Source: Allolobophora icterica (taxonomy: Eukaryota; Annelida; Clitellata; Crassiclitellata; Lumbricidae). From it: 64,000 bases of DNA. How positions within the stretch are numbered: the stretch's first letter is position 1; each line of letters begins with the position of its first letter. Location: the NCBI GenBank assembly GCA_963556255.1, contig OY744609.1, positions 7,672,737 through 7,736,736 on the forward strand, given 5' to 3'. The position numbers and the translations under genes were made by a program. Below, in pieces: positions 1 through 12,140 of this stretch. The notes beneath the pieces were generated by a model, which was not told where the DNA came from, searched no databases, and saw only the letters and a program-made list of their open reading frames with translations.

Positions 1-118
1 AACCATCACATGACACAGCCGTCACTTGACACAACCATCACATGACACAGCCGTCACTTGACACAACCATCACTTGACACAGCCGTCACTCGACAAAACC
101 ATCACTTGACACCAGGTG
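1..118. repeat. 32-bp tandem repeat
   Basis: About 3.5 copies of a 32-bp unit beginning AACCATCAC and ending CACTTGACAC run into the left edge. The region lies in or beyond the UBE3C intron after exon 13. Confidence 0.8.
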
Positions 119-278
119 CCACCATGTGCATCATGAAAATGGCACAATGGCAGTCATTAGATTAGATTAGATTAGAGAGTCGCATACGTGTCCTTCGTGG
201 GTTCAGGATACTCTGCGTTCCAAATGGTCTTCGGACGAAGACGTTGCCATTTGGAATGTATAACTGGAAACAAAATCA

Positions 279-600
279 TCAGAATGTATGTATCAAGGTA
301 TACTTACTATAGCGCCTATTAAGCACCTCACACAAGCGCTGCACAAATGGCTCCCTGACTAATCTAAACAAGTGCATTTTAAGACGGTTTGAAAATATTT
401 GCTGCACACGGCTGAGTGCAACAGCGCGTAAATGCAATGGAAGACTATTCCACGAAGATAGTCCAATACAAGAGGAGGCACGATGAGCTCGAGCTGAAGT
501 GCAGAAGCGTAGCACCTGCATATCTCCGCAGCTAGTACAGCGCAACAATCACCAACCAGGTTGACTAGAAACTGGAACACAGAGTTCCCGAAGTATGCCA
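279..600 (-). mobile_element. CR1/L2-like LINE 3' fragment
   Basis: A minus-strand frame contains the C-terminal signature of non-LTR reverse transcriptases (FxxxAxxxWNSLPLHLRAV...FSNRLKMHLF). It is decayed and near-identical in layout to the plus-strand copy at 21.77-22.09 kb. Confidence 0.6.
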
Positions 601-784
601 GAGAAACACAAGCTGAATTTCAAAATCTTCTATTAAAAGTCAGTGATGACTTTTCAAACCATCTGCGCGTCAGTGCAGCTGGGAACAGAACTCAAGAGAG
701 TAACCGTAAAAAGGCATAGTTCGGCCCAAAGCACATGCAAGAGTCCTTCAGTGGTACTTTTCAAGGCATTTGCTTACACCTGAA

Positions 785-1005
785 ATTCTGAGATTCTTAT
801 TGTTATCATTATTATGCACCTGTTAAGCATTACTATCGAACTGCCAAGCATCAATCGATAGCATCAGTGTAGGACTTGCTCCGGGTCCCTACACAGTAAC
901 CATCTCAGGGTAGGCTCAAACCCATATGCTGCACATCACAAGGCAAACGCTCTAAGTAATCAGCTACCGTGATCCTGTAAGACAAACTAACCCTTTCCAA
1001 TTGGA
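785..1005 (-). mobile_element. tRNA-derived SINE (minus)
   Basis: Read on the minus strand, CACGGTAGCTGATTACTTAGAGCG is an A-box-like head and GGTTTGAGCC-type sequence the B box. The body has ACTGTGTAGGGACC and ends in GATGCTTGGCAG. The same family occurs at 1262-1330, 4743-4915, 25050-25215, 56075-56205 and 58562-58685. Confidence 0.6.
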
Positions 1006-1261
1006 TGGAGACACAAGAAGATGGCATTATTTCCAACAGACTACATAAAAACCTCTAGCCTTGTTGATTGAAATTCACAGAAACTGACCCTTTCAAGTTG
1101 GATGGAGACACGAGACGAGAGCCAGTGACCGTCAGGACAGAACTGCCTTCGACAGTCTCTGTCGTATAACTGCTTCACGAGTTTCACAATAACCTAACAA
1201 CAGAAGAAGAATGAATTAAACTCTCAGACACAAACACATCTGAACAGAACAGACACAAATA

Positions 1262-1330
1262 CATTCCTGAGAGGAGGCTCAAACCCATACACTCCTCACT
1301 ACAGGCCAAGCGTTCTAACCAACATGCACC
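1262..1330 (-). mobile_element. Truncated tRNA-derived SINE
   Basis: Only the B-box half of the family at 785-1005 is present (GAGGAGGCTCAAACCCATAC and flanks, minus orientation). Confidence 0.5.
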
Positions 1331-1399
1331 ACAAGTAAGTACTCAATCTCTACGAGCGCTAGACAAATGCTCACATTCAAAAACAGCAACGACCTTTGG

Positions 1400-1519
1400 A
1401 TAACACCATCTTGGTCACCAAGCATAACACCATCTTGGTCACCAAGCATAACACCATCTTGGTCACCAAGCATAACACCATCTTGGTCACCAAGCATAAC
1501 ACCATCTTGGTCACCAAGC
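1400..1519. repeat. 24-bp tandem repeat, five exact copies
   Basis: ATAACACCATCTTGGTCACCAAGC-type unit (24 bp) repeated five times without change. The short frames on both strands here are only products of the repeat. Confidence 0.9.
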
Positions 1520-1800
1520 AGTCATTCATCAGCACCTCACACTTACCCTTGCGCATAACACAAGTGATTTAAATAAATAAAATGCATAAATAAATTAATC
1601 CAAGGAGCTAGCTATAGCTTAAACTAATAGTTTCAGACTTGGCCAAGCAGTAGTTTCATTGCAATAGACCATCTCTGATGAATTCTCCGTTGAAGTGGTG
1701 CTATATAAATCTGCAATTACATTTACTGCTGACTCCGCACATGTAATAATTGCTCTGACCAATGAATAAAACTGAAAAATCCACAAAAAACAGTCTGTAC

Positions 1801-4800
1801 CTTAAACACTGCCATAAGCATCTCCTGCTGGTGGTTCAAATCTTCGGCGGAGACAATGTTATGATGAACTCCAATGACGGGTTTTGTGTCCGGATGCGTC
1901 AATTCGACGATTCCGAGACACGCTTCACACAACGTCTGAGCGATGTGAGGCAGCTCATCTAACTTGAAAGGCATCACGTTCTTCGAATCTGCAACAGTTA
2001 CAGTCATTCACGGCTAGTAGCAGCCACCCTTTAACGACAACTTGGCATAATGATAACAGTGCTATTGAAGTCATAGACATTGATACAACTCTTCCTTTTA
2101 CAAAAAAGTGATTTCTGATTAAACCCTTCAATTTGGAAAATTCCACAGTCTGAAGTTCTTGTTAAACTGTTAAAAGACTGTTAAAATCCTGTGAAGTTCT
2201 AAGCAGATTTCAAAATTTATGTTTCTAGTTCACTTTTGGAAACTAGAAATTTCAAATAGCGAAAACTGCACTTGTTTTTTTGGGTAACTCTTGGTGATGT
2301 TACTTTACAGTTTCACTACCTTGTCTCAATAACTGCCTCACCTCACCTTACCCTACCTCACCTCACCCTACCTCACCTTACTTCGCCTCACCTTACCTTG
2401 CCTTACACCTTACCCTACCTCACCTCACCCTACTTCGCCTCACCTTACCTTGCCTTACACCTTACCCTACCTCACCTCGTCTTACCTCAGCTTACCTAAC
2501 TTCGCCTTACCTTAACTCACCTCACCGTACCTTGCCTCAACTTACCTTGCCTTACCTCACCTCGTCTTACCTTAAATGCCTTGTTTTATTGAAGATAGCC
2601 TACTTGATGAGTCGCCATGAAACTCGGAGTCGTGGAGTGACATCATGAAATGACTGAAGTGAGAACAGAAAATCGACAGCATTGGAACGATCCGATTCAG
2701 ATCGAACGTGCTCATGGGCAAGCCACGTGATAACATCTGTAGCAGAGTTGACTGAAAACTAGAACGCATCAACATGAAAACTTTACCATATGTGCTATAA
2801 ACATGTGGTATAATACAATACAATTGAACTTTTATTATGCCCCTTATAACAGTTCAAAGTTCATACTGCAGCCGGGTATAAACTAAACCAGTATTAATTT
2901 AAGCTAATGATTTATATAGCACCATTATCAAATGTCCAAGATATCAGTTGATGGTCATTATAAATGAAATTGCAAATCAAAATTTGACACGCCAGTTTGA
3001 AATCCAATAAAATACATCAACGATATCATAAACACGTATTTCTAATTTATGCCTATTCTTATAATTCTTAAACAATACCGTGTAAATGTTCCCAGGCCTA
3101 CAAATCTGCAGCGAAATAGAAGAACTAGATTAGATTAGCAATAGTGTCATCTTCAGGAAAATGGTTTGCTCACCCGTTGTTGGACTGCGTTGAAATACTG
3201 AGACATGCAAACCAGAGATTACGAAGGAAATGCGAATTAAAGGCTAGAGAGTAGAGCAGCCTGAAACAAAAAACAACAAACAAAACAAATCAATGAGGTC
3301 CTGCAGAAGAATATGCGTAACTTTGCACTGTGACGGTGGTGTCCTGTCACCACCACCTTTAAAAGTGGTCACGACAGTCACCACCACTTTTCTGGCCCTG
3401 TGCTGGAAAATTTTTGCGACACGACAGCATTATTTTGGTTTGTCGCAAACTCAAGCAACGACAATTAATGGCAGTGCATTCTTGCATGCTTCACTATCGC
3501 AATGCCGATAAATGCCTTAACGATAAATGCCTTCATGTACTTACTTACTTACTGTTTCATGTTGCACAAATTGGTAATTGTAATCGAACATTTATAAAAG
3601 CCCACTCAGTGATTCATGCTCCCAATCCGAGTCAGTGCTATCGCTAACAAACCGAATGGACTTCAGGCATTTCTGGAACAGGGGAAGAGAAAGGCCGAGC
3701 TGCAATTCCTGTGGAAGACGATTCAAACTAGAGGGGCCAACATAGGCAAAACTTCTAGACTGAGCAGTAGACCTGCGCGTGAGAGGAACGACCAGGCCTC
3801 TGAACCAGCCGAGCAGAGAGTAGAGCGACCAGGGAGTGAAGAGAACGAGGTACAGAAGGTCTTGAGGTATGAAGATGCTACCCCGATCAAACAGTTGCAT
3901 AAGAGTTAAAATTTTGAACTGTATGCGCTGGGGCACAGGAAGCCAGTGGAGTGTCCCATCTCTTTGTAGCCGACAGGATAATATTAAGTTTATATAAAGT
4001 GCCGGGAGGGAGAGGAAGGGTGAGGGAAAGGACGGGAACAGTCACCACCACTTCGAGGAGCAAAGTTACACCCTTGTCTGAAAGATCAGATTAGATTGCA
4101 TGAAAGATTAGCTCCGGATTGGGCGGTCACCAGGTTAAACACGAAGAGATTTGATTAGCCTCTCAACATATTTAATTCGATCTAAGATTAGATTAGCTGT
4201 GGACCTTGTTTTGTGTATTTCCATGCAATCCTCCTCCATCAGAGTGTGGCACAAGGTACACAGAGCCGTTAAGGTGTGGAGGTCGTTGCGCTGACTCAGC
4301 AACAAAAGACAGCTCGCGATTGGCTGCGACTCCAGAATCTTCAGACACTCCTGGCACACATCCAACGTTTCTGACTGCACAGAGAAACATGATCATGTTA
4401 CAATTATTATCATTAATTAGTAAATTCTACACAGCCAGTGTCTAATGCACAAGGCATAACCGAACTCCTGGCAAACATACCCTTTCTCGAGAGCTGAGGC
4501 TCGAGCTTCTCAGTTTGTGCCTTCCACAGCTTTGCCTGACGTCTGTATTATTCAACAGTAATTTCAGGTTGGGAGTGCCAATGATGAGTTTCTTCTTGAA
4601 GTGGCGCTTTAAAAATGTCAGACTACAACTGCAATTACAACTGATGGTGCGCTAATTCACACAGACTATGGTTTCATTACAAACTGTTTGTAATGCTGGA
4701 CGGCACTAACAAAGTCCTTTGATTAAATTCAAATCATAATCTATTGTGGGACACGGTGGCCGATTAGTTAGAGTACTCGCCTTGTAATACGGAGAGCACA

Positions 4801-4966
4801 GGTTCGACCCTCCCGTGTGTCGGTTACCATGTAAGGGCCTTAACTTACAATTGCTCAGTGTCATCGACTGATGCTTGGTCATTAGATACTGCCACTTAAT
4901 AAATGCATAATAATAATATTACTAATATTAATAATAATACTAACAATAATAATAATGCTACTAATT

Positions 4967-5017
<51 letters not shown>

Positions 5018-5379
5018 CAGTAATCATGTGGAAATAAGGAATTTAGATGATGATATAGGTATATGAAGATAATTAATAGATGACCTCTTGTTCGATATCC
5101 ATTGTCTCTTCATCTGTGTCGGAGAATTCGTCATCAAACGCGGACTTCCTCTTCCGGACCCTCAGGTGAGGAACGAGCTTATGCAGAATGATAAGGAACA
5201 CAAGCATGCTGTCGTTGGATAGTTTGTCTGTCACAGAAAACAATATCAACTACATGACAATGGATTGGTAAATGATGATAATGACAAAGGAAGCCCAAAT
5301 ACCTGATAACAAGGAATGACAACGGATGAAAGTGGTGACAACTGATCTTCTTGTCATCATCATAATCATCTTCACGACC

Positions 5380-5454
<75 letters not shown>

Positions 5455-8400
5455 GTTATCACCAAGAATAAGTGTATCATTATAGACAGGGTGGGAGAAA
5501 ACAGACCACTGTTGCCACCCAGATTAAACCACCCCCACTAAGACCACCACACCACGAATACCACCACCATCATTTATAATTATCACAGAGTCATGTACTC
5601 ATTTGTATTATCATAACCACAAGCGCTGTATATCTGAGGCACAAACATTTGTTATAGGTTAAAAATTAAACTTTAATGACGAATACCTAGTTTATTTTCA
5701 AAATATCTAGTTGATTTTTGAAATATTACCTAGTTGATGTTCGCTCAGTCGAAGTACACTGTACAGAAGCCAGACAGATGATTGGACGGTGAGCGACCAA
5801 TCAGAGCGATCCATTTTCTCAGTGCCAATCTCAATCATGTGGTTTGAAGGAACGAGAGCTAGTACGAACGACTGAAATGGAAACGGAACCTTCCCATTCA
5901 CAAGATCTGGAATAAGAAGGCGGCTGATCGCCTCCGTGTGGGGTCGACAGAGCATTTCGGAACACAATGACCGAAGCACAACGGACCTGGAAGGAAGCAG
6001 AAATATCAAAGATCAGATTTTAAATTTCTTAGAAAAATTATCAAACGTTTTGAAAACCACTGCTGATTTAACTAATGTCAATGTAACCACTATCACTGAA
6101 ATTACTGTCAATGTAACTAATGTCATTATGACAATGTAACCACTTTCACTGAAATTACTGTCAATGTAACTAATGTCATTATGTCAATGTAACCACTTTC
6201 ATTGAAATTAGTGTCAATGTAACTAATGTCATTATGTAAATGTAACCACTTTCACTGAAATTATTGTCAATGTAACTAATGTCATTATGTCAATGTAACC
6301 ACTTTCATTGAAATTAGTGTCAATGTAACTAATGTCATTATGTCAATGTAACCACTTTCACTGAAATTATTGTCAATGTAACTAATGTCATTATGTCAAT
6401 GTAACCACTTTCACTGAAATTATTGTCAAAGTAACTAATGTCATTATGTCAGTGTAACCACTATCACTGAAATTATTGTCAATGTAACTAATGTCATTAT
6501 GTCAGTGTAACCACTTTCACTGAAATTAGTGTCAATGTAACTAATGTCATTATGTCAATGTAACCACTTTCACTGAAATTAGTGTCAATGTAACTAATGT
6601 CAATGTAGCCACGCTTTCATTGAAATTAGTGTCAATGTAACTAATGTCAGTGTACTGGGTAACCAATGTAACAACCTCGTCAACTATTCTACTGATCCAA
6701 AATACAAGAACGCATCTCACTTTGTAGATAGTGGACAACATCTTTTGAGGTAAACCAAACACAAATATGCTCAGTTTAAATACTCTGACAATTAAACAAC
6801 CTTCTGCAAACAACCTCCTCTACTATTGTAATGTAATGTAATATAAACATTTGTAATGCGCTCCTCACAGCAGAGCTATTCAGAAGCGCTCTCAACGTGA
6901 TAGGCTGGTCTAAAAAGAAAAGTCTTTAAGCATTTAATTGAAGCTGGTGAAAACGCCCAGAGGATCTTGCTCCGGATCACAGAAGGGAGTTCATTCCACA
7001 GTGAAGGACCAGCCAAAGCAAAGGCCCGATGCCGAGTTAATGTGGTAAGCGATCGAGGTATAAACAAGTCCAATCGGTCAGCAGAACTATTATATTGATT
7101 CCACATCACAGTTTTAAAATAGTGTACAGTCATCCCTGTAAGTAAGCAAAAAAATATCGATGCTCAGATTTTAAGTTCTCAGAAAATTATCAAACCATTT
7201 TCCCACAACCTTGACAACTTTTTTATTCACCCCAAATATCAGAACAATACATCACGGTTTACAAATAACGTACAGCTGTCTCCTGAAGTAGGACAAATGC
7301 AACAATACTCAGATTTTAACTCTCTTAGAAATTTATCAAACCATTTGCATACAAAATTATCAAACCTTTGCAAATAACCTCACCAGCTTGTTTACTGATC
7401 CCAAATTGTAATTGTAATTGAATACTTATCAAAGCTCCACTCAACGATCCAGAGGTGCTCCCAACCCAAGCCAGTGCTATCACTATTTAATAAAATGGTC
7501 TTAAGTGTTTCTGAAACACGGGAAGAGAAACGTTGAGGAGCTCAAGCCACAATTCCTACGAAACCGGATCAACACATCACAGTCTCCCTGGAAGTAAACT
7601 AAAACCATCAATGTTCAGATTTTAACTGCATACTATGACACTGTATCGAAAGCATCAACTCACTTGAATGCCGAGTTGTATTCTGTGCTTGCCAGGAGAC
7701 TGATTGGTCGGCGGATGAGCTCGAGCAGAGTTCCTGCGATGGACGTCTGTGATGACATCAGAGACTCTGGGCGCTCAATACTTGTGGGAACTTTACTATC
7801 CATCAGTGCACGCATCGAGTGATAGTAGCCTAGCAAAACAGGAATGGTGGTATAACAAACGTGGCTGCTTCATGCCGTAATTGAAAAGCGTACAAAAATT
7901 GATAAAAAAAATAGGCTGTTCTATACCATAATTGGTATACAAGCATACAACTAGTGCCAACTAAAACTGTCACTGCTAATAGCAATATTGGCATGTCAAA
8001 AGTGGCTATTTCAGGTCATAACTGGTCAGGAAAATGTGACCATTTCATGCTACAATCCATATAAAATTGTGGCCATTTCATGACATAAGTCAGATAAAAT
8101 TGTGGCCATTTCATACCATAATTTAGATAAAATTGAGGCCATATCATGCCACAATTTGCAAGAAAACTTAGGACGTTTCATGCCATAATTTTTAGGAAAA
8201 ACATGGCCATTTCATGCCTTAACTAGTACGAAAAATGTGCCTGTTTGACACCACTACAGGCAAGAAAAATGTGGCTCTTTCATCCCATAATTTGTCTGAA
8301 AAATATGGTTGTTACTTGCAACACCATCTTGCAATGCACAGCACAATTGGCAATTCGCATACGTTACAGACCTTGAGCATATAATAAATTCAATATATAA

Positions 8401-11400
8401 ACAACTAAATTTTACTTAATAAATAATCTCCAATTAATTCAATAAATAAACAAACAAATTTTAATTAATAAATAATCTCCAATTAATTCAATAAAAAAAA
8501 ATATAAAAAAACAAGTTTATATTAAATTGCTTACTTCCAGGGATGATTGCATACTATTTTAAAACTGTGCCGTAGGTCAGAGCAGCTCACCATTGCGAAT
8601 GAGATGTTCGAGAATATTCTGAATAACGTTGACTGAAAACAAAGCACCGGCTTGTCTCCGATAGACATCAGGATCCGTAAAGATCTCCAGCATTCGCAGA
8701 GGGATTGCAATGGAGCCTGACAACTCAACATCTTTTCCTAGTAACCTACAAGGACAAAACCATAACAAAAAGGAGTGAACAACAGCCTATTGGTTAGTAC
8801 GCTTGACTGTCAAGTTAAAGGTTGGAGCTTCAAAATCCTCTCCAGGGCAGAAGGTAAGTGCTGCACTTGTGACATTCTTAAAAGACACTTTATAAGTAGT
8901 CAGATTCATACATAAATACATACACATGTACATACATACGCCACTGCTCGTACTCTGACAGTGCCAGTCCGAAACCTGGATAAAGGAGGAGGGCGACGCT
9001 AATGATCTTTGTTATCACACAGTGTCGTTAAACAGGAACTACTACATACAGCATGACTAGACTGTCTTATCAGATCAAAACTATCAGATCAAAACTACAA
9101 TAAGACAACAAGTCTACCCTCCAACACATCAAGGCAAAGACAAACGAAGTGGCAAACACTTCACACCCACATCTGTCGCCTTTCTGCGATAGATCATCAT
9201 ATTCTTCATAACCAAAGTGGTGATGCCTTAACCCAAAGTCGTCGGGGGACATGCCTTACTATACAGAGTGTAAACTGTCGGCTGCATGGAAACTTGGATC
9301 ATACTTAAAAGTCAATACTTCACTCTACACTTCAGTTCTCACACAGCGTCTTAACTAAAATGGCATCTTACGCTAATAGCTTAGGGAACACACACCATTT
9401 CACATTAATCAGAATGGCAAGCAAACCACGGGGTGCATAAAGAAGTCCACATTGTACCCACAAAACCTCCAAGCACCATTATAATACAGCTTCTGCACCA
9501 CGGACATTCTTGGAACAGTCTTTCCCGCAAATTCTCACTTTGATCGAATCAGATCAGAACAGAACGTTGTATACAATCGTAATCTCGTAATCGTAACCTC
9601 TAAACTTCTTAAGCGCCACTCGAAGGCCAAGCGCAGGGCACCAGTCTATTCACAAGCGCTAACACATCTGCACTCATCGGATGCAAGTAAAAGCAATGTA
9701 CTTACTTAGATCAGATTGTAATTGTAATACATTTATATAGCACCGCTCAAAGAGCAAAACAAATCAGAGGTGTTCATATTCAAATTCAGCTTCACGTACC
9801 TGCAGCAGATCTGTAGAAGTCGCTTCATCTGGTAGACCGCTGTCTCTTCGTTGAAGACAATGCTTCTGACAACGTTGACCTGTAGCCTCACGATCAGCTG
9901 ACATAATCCCGTCTGAACAATACCAAAGACAACTCACTATTGTCAGTATCACTTCCGACAATGCAATAACCTTCAAGGTCAACTGCTGTCAATGTATCAT
10001 GTAACCACTATAACTGTAATTATTATCAATGTAACTATTGCCAATGTACCGAGTAAACACCGTCAATGTAAAGTTTTACTGTCGATGTACAGAAACCATG
10101 ATCACTGTAACTAAGTACTGTCGATATATCAAGTACATGCAACTACTGTCAACGTAACTACTTTCAACGTAACTAATGTCAATGTAACAACTGTCAGAGT
10201 AAAAACTGTTAATGTAATTATTGTGATGTATTTCTTACATTGTCTTGCACTCTGAGGAAGGGATCAGCAGTCCCTTATGCCAAGCGGAGAGGCAGCCATG
10301 GGTATGCAGTGTTAGTTACTTCACTTTCTCCTTAGCTATGGCATATGAGGGACTGATGGTGGGTGGTCAGCCATCCACCCTCATCCCTAGCTGCTTGATC
10401 TTCCCACCAACAGTGCATGGCTCGTTACAGCTAACACGGCTAGGGGTGGGTACTCAGTGAGGCCAAATTCTCCAGACAAATTTTTGCAATTAACGCCCTA
10501 TGAGACCTTCACTGTGCAGAAGGAATACAGAATTGATTTTTGGGAAGCTGAAGCTTACGCCCACAGCTTAAATTTATCGCTTCAGCTTCTGGTACAATTT
10601 GACAAGCAATGTCTGCTACGATCAGACAAAAGTGTGGCTGGAACGCACCCCTAGACCTTAGCTGTCTAGTCTCATCATATACTCAAAAAAGACTTTTAAC
10701 CATTTTCAAATTGCTTAACCACTACATGCTGCCTCTCTCTCAGTGAACTGATCCTCTAGATACTGACCCGATTACAGCTTGGTTTTTATTCTTTAATTGC
10801 CAGGCTTTAAAAAATTGGACGCACACCCCTCCCGTCTCCTCCCATCCACACCCGTTCTCTGTCTGCCACTCGTAATCATACACTTAAAATGACTCAGAGT
10901 GACTCATAAAAGTACAGTACAACACATGCATATGAGATCATATGATATTATTTATACATACTGCATGATAAACCAAAATTACACAGTGAAATTGTCAAAA
11001 ATATCGATGCGATGCCTAATCCTGGTGTGGATTTGATTTGGTGGGTGGACGCACGTGCGTCCAGTGCGTCACGCTGCCGGCGCCCCTGTTAATTGATGCC
11101 TTGTGCGTTAGACACCGGCGCAACAGAAGTTACTAATTATAACTAAAAGTACTGTTGCCGGCTACTATCCCGCATTGTCCAATCACTTCAAAAGGTCAAA
11201 CTAAAGTCTGAGCACAAGCCACAGTGACTGCTGCTGTGTTTTCTAACCAGACAACATTTGCTGCATTCCTGCTATATCAGTCTATGTCATTTTTTTAGAA
11301 ATCCGAATCTGGTACCTACCAATCGATCGTTGTCCACTCTCGAATTATAAAAGAAGAGGAACTGTCGGGTCAGCCTGGCCAATTCGACCATGTCCGAGAC

Positions 11401-12051
11401 CTGCTGACCACTGGCATCACCTTTTGCTGTCTTTGGGAAGCGCTGGTAGAAAATGTCGAACAGCTCCCGTTCTTCTTGTTTCTTGAAAATTCAATGCAAT
11501 GGAAATTCAACAATTGCCAATCAGAACCAAAAGATATAACATTCAATAGTATGTATGGACATAACATAAGTGAAAACTTGTAAAGCACAACTTCATGAAA
11601 AAAGCTCATCAGCAGTGCTCCCAACGAAGCAGAGAGGCCCCACGATCAGGGCTGTAGTGGTATAATTAGAGGCGAGTATACGCTACTGGTTAGTTTTCCT
11701 AAACAAATTAGAGGTGAGTATACCCTAATGGTAGTTTTCCGAAAAACATTAGAAATTAGTACAATATTCTGTGAGGTGAGTATACGGTCTCTAGAGGTGA
11801 GTACACGCTGTATACCCGCGTATACCCTCGACCACAGCCCTGCCCACGATTAAATAGAACAGACTTCAAGCACTTGCGGAACAAGGAAAGTGACAGGTCT
11901 CCTGATTTGCTCACTTCTGAATTTAAAACGAGACTATTCCAGGTTACAGGGCCAACAGTGGCAAAACTGTGCTGGGCGTCTATATATGCATGCATAAGTT
12001 GGTATATATGTATGCATACGCACATGTACCAGTATGTATATATATATATAT

Positions 12052-12140
<89 letters not shown>

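Noticed and set aside
4743..4815. Possible tRNA gene
   Set aside because: A and B boxes are present but there is no foldable acceptor stem, and the sequence continues into a SINE body repeated elsewhere.
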